Source: DATAEG01 sp036258135 (GTDB lineage Bacteria; Actinomycetota; Actinomycetes; Mycobacteriales; Jatrophihabitantaceae). Taken from it: a stretch of DNA of 8,733 nucleotides. Below are positions 1 to 5,871 of this stretch, piece after piece. The position numbers and the translations under genes were made by a program. The notes under the pieces are model-generated. The model was not told where the DNA came from and searched no databases. It saw only the letters and a program-made list of their open reading frames with translations. The DNA lies in contig DATAEG010000128.1 in NCBI GenBank assembly GCA_036258135.1, positions 1 through 8,733 on the forward strand, written 5' to 3'. The first letter of the stretch is position 1. Every line of letters begins with the position of its first letter.

Positions 1-80
1 GCCAGTGCTGCGAACCTCGACACCGACACGCGATCTGTCGCTCTTAGGGCCTCGAGGTCGGCGAAGGGACGGAGTCGATG
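1..80 (-). CDS. IS3-type transposase OrfB, N-terminal fragment cut by the window edge
   Basis: On the minus strand, the frame that re-reads one base relative to orfA is open from within the orfA 3' end to the window edge. It encodes a stretch including FADLEALRA, then VSVSRFAAL, which resembles the start of IS3 OrfB proteins (the part before the DDE integrase core). The -1 relation between the frames fits production of an OrfAB fusion by programmed -1 frameshifting, as known for IS3. I see no classical A6G slippery run in the overlap, so translation could instead start at a GTG at 29-27 or 23-21. The catalytic DDE domain is outside the window, so intactness cannot be judged. Confidence 0.5.
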
Positions 81-391
81 TACTCGGAGCCCTTCTGCCA
101 GATCCGCAACTGCACCGTCGCCTCCGCCAACGCCAGCTTCAGCTCCTTGCACTCACTGCGGAGCCGCCGCTCCGTCTGCGACAGGCCACCGTCCGGGCCC
201 GGCAGCGACCGGTCCATGCCCGCCTTGCCCGCGTCGACGAACCGGTCCCGCCAGTTCCCCACCGTCGCCGACGAGACACCGTGCCGACGTGCCGCCTCCG
301 CCAGCGACAACTCGCCCTTCAACATCGCCAACACGACCTGGATCTGCTCGTCCACAGCAACCTGCCGGGACGGTTTCTGCGATCTGCTCAC
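44..391 (-). CDS. IS3-type transposase OrfA, helix-turn-helix protein
   Basis: This 115-residue protein has the length and layout of an IS3-family OrfA. A helix-turn-helix lies at about residues 28-50 (SLAEAARRHGVSSATVGNW), followed by a charged, leucine-containing coiled-coil-like segment at about 72-96 that would mediate multimerisation with OrfAB. In this family OrfA recognises the terminal inverted repeats and regulates transposition. The start is GTG at 391-389, preceded on the minus strand by GAAGGG at a suitable Shine-Dalgarno distance. The TAA stop at 46-44 overlaps the orfB frame. The ORF is uninterrupted, so this part of the element looks undecayed. Confidence 0.75.
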   Translation of the reverse strand: MSRSQKPSRQVAVDEQIQVVLAMLKGELSLAEAARRHGVSSATVGNWRDRFVDAGKAGMDRSLPGPDGGLSQTERRLRSECKELKLALAEATVQLRIWQKGSEYIDSVPSPTSRP

Positions 392-461
392 CCAGACACC
401 CTTCGTGACCGGTCAACTTCGGACCCTGCCACAAAGTCTGACGCACCTCATGAGCACTGAC

Positions 462-477
462 TAGAACGTATGTTCGA
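462..477. promoter_or_regulatory. LexA (SOS) box-like palindrome in the alkB promoter
   Basis: TAGAACGTATGTTCGA matches the known actinobacterial/Gram-positive SOS operator TCGAAC-N4-GTTCGA at 11 of 12 defined positions. The only deviation is A for C at the second base. It sits at about -36 to -21 relative to the predicted alkB transcription start (498), between the -35 zone and the -10 box, where bound LexA would block RNA polymerase. LexA control of this alkB homologue is inferred from the match and the gene's repair function. Confidence 0.7.
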
Positions 478-485
478 CTCTGTAG

Positions 486-491
486 TAGGCT
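486..491 (+). promoter_or_regulatory. -10 box of a probable leaderless alkB promoter
   Basis: TAGGCT fits the actinobacterial -10 consensus TANNNT. It is followed by exactly six bases (GGCGGC) and then the ATG at 498, so the transcript would begin at or next to the start codon. No Shine-Dalgarno sequence is visible upstream. TAGAAC at 462-467 is a weak -35 candidate 18 bp away and overlaps the LexA-like box. Confidence 0.6.
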
Positions 492-497
492 GGCGGC

Positions 498-1115
498 ATG
501 CTCCAGGGCTCGCTCTTCGGCACCGCGGAGGCGCTCGCCCTTCGCCCACTCAGCGACCTCGAGCGGGTGCCGCTCAGCGACGGCGCCTGGCTTGATCTCC
601 TCCCCGGCTGGCTGGACGGCGCTGACGAGCTGTTCGAGCGGCTGGTGATGAATGTGCCCTGGCGTGAGGAACGTCGTCAGATGTACGACAACGTGGTCAC
701 GGTGCCCCGGCTCCTGGCGTTCTACGAAGAGGGCGAGGCGCTGCCCGACCCGGTGCTGGAACGGGCCCGGGACGCCCTCAGCGGGCACTACCTCGCCGAG
801 TTGGGCGAGCCGTTGCGCACCGCTGGGCTGTGTTTCTACCGCGACGGCCAGGACAGCGTCGCCTGGCACGGTGACCGAATCGGCCGGGGCAGCACCGAGG
901 ACACCATGGTGGCGATCGTCTCGGTAGGCGAGCCGCGCGCACTGTGCCTGCGCCCCACCGGCGGCGGGCCGATGCGCCGGTACGCCCTCGGCCACGGCGA
1001 CCTCATCGTCATGGGCGGCTCCTGCCAGCGCACCTGGGAGCACGCCATTCCCAAGACGAAACGGCCGGTCGGGCCGCGGATCAGCATCCAGTTCCGTCCG
1101 CGTGGAGTCCGGTAA
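498..1115 (+). CDS. alkB: AlkB-type Fe(II)/2-oxoglutarate-dependent dioxygenase
   Basis: This 205-residue protein carries the diagnostic AlkB signature. The HxD iron pair is His124/Asp126 in AWHGDRIGRG, the distal iron ligand is His182 (TWEHAIPKT), and the RxxxxxR motif is Arg194/Arg200 (GPRISIQFR); the first arginine binds 2-oxoglutarate and the second helps set substrate specificity. AlkB enzymes oxidatively remove methyl groups from 1-methyladenine and 3-methylcytosine in DNA or RNA, releasing formaldehyde. The length is normal for a stand-alone AlkB domain with its N-terminal nucleotide-recognition lid. The ATG is supported by the leaderless -10 box six bases upstream. A LexA-like box lies over the promoter, suggesting SOS induction. 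gabT follows after 17 bp but has its own -10 box. The exact substrate cannot be read from sequence. Confidence 0.9.
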   Translation: MLQGSLFGTAEALALRPLSDLERVPLSDGAWLDLLPGWLDGADELFERLVMNVPWREERRQMYDNVVTVPRLLAFYEEGEALPDPVLERARDALSGHYLAELGEPLRTAGLCFYRDGQDSVAWHGDRIGRGSTEDTMVAIVSVGEPRALCLRPTGGGPMRRYALGHGDLIVMGGSCQRTWEHAIPKTKRPVGPRISIQFRPRGVR

Positions 1116-1120
1116 CGCAA

Positions 1121-1126
1121 TACCCT
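1121..1126 (+). promoter_or_regulatory. -10 box of a probable leaderless gabT promoter
   Basis: TACCCT fits TANNNT and lies in the 17-bp gap after alkB. Exactly six bases (GGCGTG) separate it from the ATG at 1133. No clear -35 element is visible; its place would lie inside the end of alkB. It would let gabT-tsaD be transcribed independently of the alkB SOS-type promoter. Confidence 0.5.
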
Positions 1127-1132
1127 GGCGTG

Positions 1133-2464
1133 ATGATTGAGCAACGGAGGCTGCTCAAGACGACGATCCCCGGCCCGCGCTCCACCGAACTGCACGACCG
1201 CAAGAAGGCGGCGGTCTCGGCCGGGGTCAGCGTAGGGCTGCCCGTCTACGTCGAGCGCGCCGGCGGCGGCATCCTGGTCGACGTCGACGGCAACCAGCTG
1301 ATCGACCTGGGCGCCGGCATCGCCGTCACCACCGTCGGCAACGCTGCGCCACGGGTCGTGGCCAACGTCCGCGACCAGGTGGCCGACTTCACGCACACCT
1401 GCTTCATGGTTACGCCGTACGAGGAGTACCTGGCAGTCTGCGAGGCGCTCAACGAGCTCACCCCGGGCGAGCACGAAAGGCGCTCGATCCTTGTCAACTC
1501 CGGCGCCGAGGCTGTGGAAAACGCGGTGAAAATCGCGCGCTCGTTCACCGGACGCCAAGCGGTCATCGCCTTCGACCACGCCTACCACGGCCGCACCAAC
1601 CTGACGATGGCGCTGACCGCCAAGTCGATGCCGTACAAGCATCGTTTCGGCCCGTTCGCGGGCGAGATCTACAGGGCGCCGATGGCCTACCCGTACCGAT
1701 GGCCTGGAGGGGCGGAGGCCTGCGCCGCCGAAGCGCTCGACGTCGTCACCACGCAGATCCACGCGCAGGTCGGCGAGCTCAATACCGCGGCCGTGCTCAT
1801 CGAGCCGATCCAAGGCGAGGGCGGCTTCGTGGTGCCGCCCGACGGCTTCCTCGCCGGGCTCGCCGAGTGGTGCGCTCAGCACGGCATCGTGTTCATCGCC
1901 GACGAGATCCAGACCGGGTTCTGCCGCACCGGGGAGTGGTTCGCCAGCACGCACGACGGCGTCGTGCCTGACCTGATCACCACAGCCAAAGGCATCGCCG
2001 GCGGCCTGCCCCTGGCCGGTGTCACCGGTCGGGCGGACGTCATGGACGCCATCCACCCGGGCGGCCTCGGCGGGACCTACGGCGGCAATCCGGTAGCCTG
2101 CGCGGCCGCGCTCGGCGCCATCGAGACCATGCGGGCCGAGGATATGCCCGCCCGGGCTCGCCAGATCGAGGCGCTGATGCTTCCGCGGTTGCAGGATCTC
2201 GCCGCGCGATTCCGCACCATCGGCGACGTCCGCGGACGAGGCGCGATGCTGGCCGTCGAGTTGGTCGCCGATCGCCAGACCAAGGCGCCAGATCCAGCCC
2301 GCACCGCCGCCGTCAATGCCTACTGCCACAAGGAGGGCGTGGTCACGCTGACCTGCGGCACGTTCGGCAACGTGCTGCGGTTCCTGCCGCCGCTGGCCAT
2401 CGGCGACGAGCTGCTCGCGGAGGGGCTGGACGTGCTCGAGGCCGCGTTCGCCGCCACGCAATGA
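1133..2464 (+). CDS. gabT: 4-aminobutyrate aminotransferase (class III, PLP-dependent)
   Basis: This 443-residue protein has the usual length of the class-III aminotransferase fold. Visible landmarks are NSGAEAVENAVKIAR (about 122-136, phosphate-binding region), FDHAYHGRT (148-155, cofactor stacking region), EPIQGEGG (224-231), ADEIQTGF with Asp257 (pairs with the PLP pyridine nitrogen), TTAKGIAGGLPLAG with Lys286 as the Schiff-base lysine, and GGTYGGNPVACAAAL. These fit GabT, which moves the amino group of GABA to 2-oxoglutarate to give succinate semialdehyde and glutamate. A related omega-amino acid or ornithine-type substrate is not excluded. ATG 1133 is chosen from the leaderless -10 spacing; the in-frame GTG at 1130 is the close alternative. 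tsaD begins 7 nt after the stop. No succinate-semialdehyde dehydrogenase is in the window. Confidence 0.88.
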   Translation: MIEQRRLLKTTIPGPRSTELHDRKKAAVSAGVSVGLPVYVERAGGGILVDVDGNQLIDLGAGIAVTTVGNAAPRVVANVRDQVADFTHTCFMVTPYEEYLAVCEALNELTPGEHERRSILVNSGAEAVENAVKIARSFTGRQAVIAFDHAYHGRTNLTMALTAKSMPYKHRFGPFAGEIYRAPMAYPYRWPGGAEACAAEALDVVTTQIHAQVGELNTAAVLIEPIQGEGGFVVPPDGFLAGLAEWCAQHGIVFIADEIQTGFCRTGEWFASTHDGVVPDLITTAKGIAGGLPLAGVTGRADVMDAIHPGGLGGTYGGNPVACAAALGAIETMRAEDMPARARQIEALMLPRLQDLAARFRTIGDVRGRGAMLAVELVADRQTKAPDPARTAAVNAYCHKEGVVTLTCGTFGNVLRFLPPLAIGDELLAEGLDVLEAAFAATQ

Positions 2465-2471
2465 GCGCAGC

Positions 2472-3515
2472 GTGACCGTCGTCCTCGGCATCGAGACCTC
2501 CTGCGACGAGACCGGGGTGGGCCTCGTGCAGGACGGTGTGTTGCTCGGCGACGCGCTGGCCTCGAGCATGGACGAGCACGCCCGCTTCGGCGGCGTCGTG
2601 CCGGAGATTGCGGCCCGCGCCCATCTGCAGGCCATGCTGCCGGTCACAAGACAGGCCCTACGCAACGCCGGACGCACTCTGGACGACGTCGGCGCCATCG
2701 CCGTGACCGCGGGACCCGGCCTGGCCAGCGCGCTGCACGTCGGGGTGGGTGCGGCCAAGGCCTTCGCCGTCGCTCTGGGCGTGCCGATCTACGCCGTCCA
2801 CCACCTCGCCGGGCACGCAGCCGCCGACACGCTGGAGCACGGGCCGCTGCCGGACCGCAACGTCGTGCTCATTGTCAGCGGTGGCCACACCTCGCTGCTC
2901 TACGTGGAAGATCTGGTGCGCATGCCGATCGTGCACCTGTCCGACACGTACGACGACGCTGCCGGGGAGGCCTTCGACAAAGTTGCCCGGCTGCTCGGCC
3001 TTGGCTACCCGGGCGGTCCGGCCATCGACCGGACGGCGCGCGACGGCAACCCCGAGGCGGTGCGCTTCCCGCGCGCGCTGAGCGGGCCGCTGGATCCGCC
3101 GCTGGCCTTCTCGTTCTCGGGGCTGAAGACAGCCGTGGCCCGGTACCTCCAGAAGCGGCGTGATTCGTCGGTAAGCGTGGCCGACGTCGCGGCGAGTTTC
3201 CAGGAGGCGATCGCTGACACGTTGATGAGCAAGGCCGTGCTCGCGTGCCGTCAACAGGACGTAGACACGCTGGTCGTCGTCGGCGGAGTGGCTGCCAACA
3301 GCCGGGTCAGGTCGATGGCGGAGCAACGCTGCGCGGCCGCGGGGATCCAGCTGCGGATTCCCCCGATCTGGCTGTGCACGGATAACGGCGCCATGATCGC
3401 CGCCGTCGGAGACCTGCTAGTCCGGGCCGGCGTGCCACCCACCCCGCTCGACTTCGCCGCTACCCCGACGATCGAGCTGACCGGCGCCCTGCTGTACGAA
3501 TCGGCAGCCTCCTGA
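2472..3515 (+). CDS. tsaD: tRNA N6-adenosine threonylcarbamoyltransferase TsaD
   Basis: This 347-residue protein has the full length of TsaD (Kae1/YgjD/Gcp). It opens with LGIETSCDET (ASKHA phosphate-loop region). It carries the metal-binding HHLAGH with His111 and His115, SGGHT at 136-140, DDAAGEAFDK around 161-170, GGVAANSRVR at 271-280, and a C-terminal CTDNGAMIA with Asp304 as the third metal ligand. TsaD, with TsaB and TsaE, transfers threonylcarbamoyl from TC-AMP to A37 of ANN-decoding tRNAs, a normally essential modification. The start is GTG 2472, giving VTVVLGIETS, 7 nt after the gabT stop with no strong Shine-Dalgarno, so it is probably co-transcribed with gabT. Actinobacterial tsaD usually sits with tsaB, tsaE or rimI; none of these is adjacent here. 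Confidence 0.95.
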   Translation: MTVVLGIETSCDETGVGLVQDGVLLGDALASSMDEHARFGGVVPEIAARAHLQAMLPVTRQALRNAGRTLDDVGAIAVTAGPGLASALHVGVGAAKAFAVALGVPIYAVHHLAGHAAADTLEHGPLPDRNVVLIVSGGHTSLLYVEDLVRMPIVHLSDTYDDAAGEAFDKVARLLGLGYPGGPAIDRTARDGNPEAVRFPRALSGPLDPPLAFSFSGLKTAVARYLQKRRDSSVSVADVAASFQEAIADTLMSKAVLACRQQDVDTLVVVGGVAANSRVRSMAEQRCAAAGIQLRIPPIWLCTDNGAMIAAVGDLLVRAGVPPTPLDFAATPTIELTGALLYESAAS

Positions 3516-3517
3516 GC

Positions 3518-3548
3518 TTGCCTTCAACCGCGCTTCAATTCCTATCCT
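3518..3548 (+). promoter_or_regulatory. Predicted promoter of the FMN reductase gene, with an 11-bp direct repeat
   Basis: A -10 box TATCCT (3543-3548) follows a TTGCCT -35 candidate (3518-3523) at a long 19-bp spacing. Between them, CTTCAACCGCG (3522-3532) and CTTCAATTCCT (3533-3543) form two adjoining 11-bp units sharing CTTCAA. One-turn direct repeats ending at a -10 box are a layout known for Streptomyces PhoP boxes (GTTCA-type units). Regulator identity is speculative. Confidence 0.45.
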
Positions 3549-3579
3549 GAACGCCACCGACGAGGACGGAGTCACCGGA

Positions 3580-4146
3580 ATGGCTGACCCACACGAGGCG
3601 TTGCGGCTGGTGATCGTGGTCGCCCACGGCACGGCCAGCCGGTCGCGGTCGGTCATCGCGGACTGGTTCGTCGCCCAGGCCCGTCGCCATCCCGACTTCG
3701 CGGTCGAGGTCATCGACCTGGCCGACCACGAGGTGCCGTCCACCTTGCATCGCGACGCCGCGCTTGAGTCGCTGGTGCCCGTGCTCGAGGCCGCAGACGC
3801 GTTTGCCTTCGTCACCGCCGAGTACAACCACGGCTACCCCGGTGGCCTGAAGAACTTCATCGACGCCTACCGGCACGAGTGGTGGGGAAAGGTGGCCGGG
3901 TTCGTCAGTTACGGCGGCCGGTCCGGCGGGCTGCGTGCCGTCGAGCAATTGCGTCAGGTGATCATCGAACAACACATGGTGAGCATCCGCGACAGCCTCG
4001 GCTTCGATACCGCCCGGCATCCGGCCGAGGAGGCGTTCCCGTTCGACCCGTCGACCGTGCAGGCGGCGGCCGCACTGCTGGACCAGTTGTCGTGGTGGGC
4101 CACCGCGCTGCGCAATCAGCGCCTACAGAGCCCATACAAGCCGTAG
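3580..4146 (+). CDS. NAD(P)H-dependent FMN reductase / quinone reductase-like flavoprotein
   Basis: This 188-residue protein has the length of the SsuE/ArsH-like NADPH-dependent FMN reductase family (flavodoxin-like fold). Strand 1 and its phosphate loop are VIVVAHGTASRSRS (11-24). The family hallmark TAEYNHGYPGGLKNFIDAY (79-97) is the flavin-contacting loop, and VSYGGRSGGLRAVEQLR (109-125) is the second flavin-loop region. Such proteins reduce FMN or quinones with NAD(P)H in the cytoplasm. The physiological acceptor is unknown, and no partner monooxygenase is nearby. ATG 3580 is supported by GGAG at 3568-3571, eight bases upstream. Unlike most neighbours, this gene has a conventional leader and RBS. 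The thioesterase start follows 16 bp after its stop. Confidence 0.85.
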   Translation: MADPHEALRLVIVVAHGTASRSRSVIADWFVAQARRHPDFAVEVIDLADHEVPSTLHRDAALESLVPVLEAADAFAFVTAEYNHGYPGGLKNFIDAYRHEWWGKVAGFVSYGGRSGGLRAVEQLRQVIIEQHMVSIRDSLGFDTARHPAEEAFPFDPSTVQAAAALLDQLSWWATALRNQRLQSPYKP

Positions 4147-4150
4147 CCAC

Positions 4151-4156
4151 TACGTT
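4151..4156 (+). promoter_or_regulatory. -10 box of a probable leaderless thioesterase promoter
   Basis: TACGTT fits TANNNT, lies just after the reductase stop (4144-4146) and is separated by exactly six bases (GGGCCG) from the GTG at 4163. No Shine-Dalgarno sequence precedes this GTG. The pattern makes the thioesterase-kinase pair a separate leaderless transcription unit. Confidence 0.5.
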
Positions 4157-4162
4157 GGGCCG

Positions 4163-4948
4163 GTGGACTTCCCGGCGTACTACGTCGCGACCGGCGAGGA
4201 CGTCTTCGCCCCGACCGAGGCGACGACCAGCCCATGGGACGAGTCCGCGCAGCACGGCGGACCGCCGACCGCGCTGCTGGCCACCGCCGTCGAGCGCGCC
4301 GTCGGCGATCCGCAGATGCGAATGGCCCGCATCACCGCCGAGTTTCTCGGCGTCATCCCACGCCGCGAAGGTTACGTGGTAACCCGGCTGGTGCGTCCGG
4401 GCCGACGTATCGCGCTCACCGAGGCCGACCTCGTCGTCGACGACCGGACGGTGGTCACCGCGCGGGCCTGGCACCTGCGCGTCGGCCCACCGCCCCCGGA
4501 AGGCACGCATCGTCCCGAGCTGCCCAGCCGGCCACGTCCGGAACCGCAGCCGCAGGTGTACTTCCCCGGCCTCGGCAGCTGGGGCCACGGCGAGTCGATC
4601 GAGTGGCGCTACACGGTCGGCGGGCTGCACAGGAGGGGCCCCGGCGCCGTGTGGACCCGGCTGCGAGTTCCGTTGATCGAAGGGCAGCCACTCACCGGCC
4701 TCCAGCGCATGCTGGTCGTGGCCGACGCCGCAAACGGCATCTCGACCGAGCTCCCGCTCGAGTCGTGGTTCTTCATCCCGACCGGGCTGAACGTCAACCT
4801 GCTTCGGCACACCGAGGCGGAGTGGGTGCACCTGGCCGCGGAGACGGACGTCGGCACGGACGGCATCGGGCTCACCGTCGGCACGCTTGCCGACGACGAC
4901 GGGGCGTTGGGCCAGCTGAGCCAACCGTTGGTGATCGCACCGCGGTGA
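4163..4948 (+). CDS. Acyl-CoA thioesterase-like protein (double hotdog, TesB-like)
   Basis: This 261-residue protein resembles the actinobacterial thioesterase-like family with two fused hotdog domains, and its length suits a double hotdog. The N-terminal half has the typical QHGGPPTALLATAVER (30-45), where the HGG turn leads into the central hotdog helix, then a strand ending ARAWHLR. A proline-rich linker spans about 109-132. The C-terminal half contains LQRMLVVADAANGIS (180-194), the second central helix, with Asp188 in the position of the TesB-like active-site aspartate. Such enzymes hydrolyse acyl-CoA to free acid and CoA; the acyl substrate is not predictable. GTG 4163 is supported by the leaderless -10 box. 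The stop overlaps the kinase start (GTGA at 4945-4948), indicating translational coupling. Confidence 0.8.
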   Translation: MDFPAYYVATGEDVFAPTEATTSPWDESAQHGGPPTALLATAVERAVGDPQMRMARITAEFLGVIPRREGYVVTRLVRPGRRIALTEADLVVDDRTVVTARAWHLRVGPPPPEGTHRPELPSRPRPEPQPQVYFPGLGSWGHGESIEWRYTVGGLHRRGPGAVWTRLRVPLIEGQPLTGLQRMLVVADAANGISTELPLESWFFIPTGLNVNLLRHTEAEWVHLAAETDVGTDGIGLTVGTLADDDGALGQLSQPLVIAPR

Positions 4949-5478
4949 GCGAGAGGCCAGCGGCGCCGGCGGAACGCATCCTCGTCTATGGGGTGACCGG
5001 TTCGGGCAAGAGCATGCTCGCCCAACGCATCGCAGCCAGCCTGCAACTGCCGTGCCATCTGGTCGACGAACTCACCTGGGAGCCCGGATGGGTGCCGGTT
5101 GACCCGGAGGAGCAACGCCGCCGCATCACCACGATCTGCGCCCAGGACCGTTGGGTACTCGACACCGCATACGGCATATGGCTGAAACTGCCGCTGGCTC
5201 GCGCCCAGCTGATCGTCGCCCTGGACTACCCGCGCTGGCTTTCACTGGGTCGGCTCATCGGCCGCACCGCCGCCCGTATCGTCGACCGCCGGCCGATCTG
5301 CAACGGCAACGTTGAGACGCTTCGCAGCGCTCTCTCGCGCGACTCGATCATTGTCTGGCACTTTCGGTCGTTCGCCCGCAAACGGGCTCGCATGCGGGCC
5401 TGGGAGCATGACGGAATGCCAATGCTCCGCTTCACTCGCCCCCGCGACACCGAACGCTGGCTGGCGTCACTCGGATAG
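4945..5478 (+). CDS. Small P-loop nucleotide kinase-like protein (adenylate kinase/FlaR-like)
   Basis: With the GTG at 4945 this is a 177-residue protein. It has a Walker A loop GVTGSGKS (residues 16-23), then HLVDELTWEPGW (38-49), a segment typical of the AAA_17/adenylate kinase-related family sometimes called topology modulation or FlaR-like proteins. A hydrophobic strand LIVALDYPRW (89-98) follows as Walker B-like, and a basic lid-like region RTAARIVDRRPICNGNVETL (107-126) follows that. The basic C-terminal helix around 138-152 is also typical. Function is unproven; nucleotide or small-molecule phosphorylation is expected. The start overlaps the thioesterase stop as GTGA, so the two are coupled. 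The same frame stays open back to 4234, but that stretch lies inside the thioesterase gene. The 3' end overlaps the convergent DUF3052 gene by 12 nt. Confidence 0.8.
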   Translation: MSERPAAPAERILVYGVTGSGKSMLAQRIAASLQLPCHLVDELTWEPGWVPVDPEEQRRRITTICAQDRWVLDTAYGIWLKLPLARAQLIVALDYPRWLSLGRLIGRTAARIVDRRPICNGNVETLRSALSRDSIIVWHFRSFARKRARMRAWEHDGMPMLRFTRPRDTERWLASLG

Positions 5479-5871
5479 GACCTGGCGGTTCTCCTTGCGC
5501 CAGACGATCTTGAGGCCGGACCAGTTCTCGTCGATGGCCGCGACTTTGGTGTCGACCATGCCGATCCGAAGGGCGGCAGCGCGGATGGCGTTCTCGGTCA
5601 CGTCGCTGACGTGACCGGCCGCCTTCCGCGGCCAGGCCACCCACACCGCACCGGCCGGGAACACGCGCTGGCCCCACATCCGCAGATCGGAGAGGTCCGC
5701 GGGCCGGGTGGCGAACGCGATGAGAACGTCGGCACCGGATGATCCGGTCGACGGCGCGGTCGGCGGCGGATCCTGCAGCTGCCAGCCGCGTGGCGCCTTC
5801 ACCAGCGCCAGCCGGCAGCCGTCGGCGAGGCCGAGCTTGCGAGCCTGCGGCGTGCCCGAGTAGCCGGTCAT
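5467..5871 (-). CDS. DUF3052 domain protein, function unknown
   Basis: With the ATG at 5871 this is a 134-residue protein starting MTGYSGTPQARKLGL. The GYSGTP(L/Q)A(K/R)KLG opening, the central VWVAWPRKAAG (about residues 78-88) and the C-terminal DENWSGLKIVWR (114-125) are characteristic of DUF3052, a small actinobacterial family without an assigned biochemical role. No membrane segment or signal peptide is seen. The chosen start makes an ATGA overlap with the stop of the upstream nucleotidyltransferase-like gene (5868-5871), a classic coupling signal. An earlier in-frame ATG at 5895 would add eight residues but overlap more. It is the last gene of the minus-strand operon and converges on the kinase gene, overlapping it by 12 nt. 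Confidence 0.85.
   Translation of the reverse strand: MTGYSGTPQARKLGLADGCRLALVKAPRGWQLQDPPPTAPSTGSSGADVLIAFATRPADLSDLRMWGQRVFPAGAVWVAWPRKAAGHVSDVTENAIRAAALRIGMVDTKVAAIDENWSGLKIVWRKENRQVLSE

Larger units (their letters stand above)
1..450 (-). mobile_element. Partial IS3-type insertion sequence, 5' part
   Basis: A complete orfA and the opening of orfB in the -1 frame, both on the minus strand, mark the 5' part of an IS3-family element running off the left edge of the window. Read on the minus strand, a plausible IS terminus begins near 450 with TGAGGTGCGTCAGACTTTGT, which has the 5'-TG typical of IS3 ends. The other end lies outside the window, so neither the terminal inverted repeats nor a target duplication can be confirmed. 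The element stops about 12 bp before the LexA-like box of the alkB promoter. The IS identity is well supported; the exact boundary is a guess. Confidence 0.6.

Noticed and set aside
406..415. TGACCGGTCA palindrome upstream of orfA
   Set aside because: It is a short 10-bp palindrome inside the IS leader with no second copy in the window, so it may be chance.
153..1043. Minus-strand open frame across the IS and alkB
   Set aside because: It crosses the IS boundary and lies antisense to alkB, with no recognisable domain.
836..2758. Very long minus-strand open frame across alkB, gabT and tsaD
   Set aside because: It is antisense to three well-recognised genes and its composition is the arginine/glycine/alanine-rich type expected of shadow frames in GC-rich DNA. 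No family motif is visible.
4234..4944. Upstream extension of the kinase reading frame
   Set aside because: This stretch lies out of frame within the thioesterase gene and is arginine-rich. The GTGA overlap at 4945 and the position of the Walker A loop give a better start.
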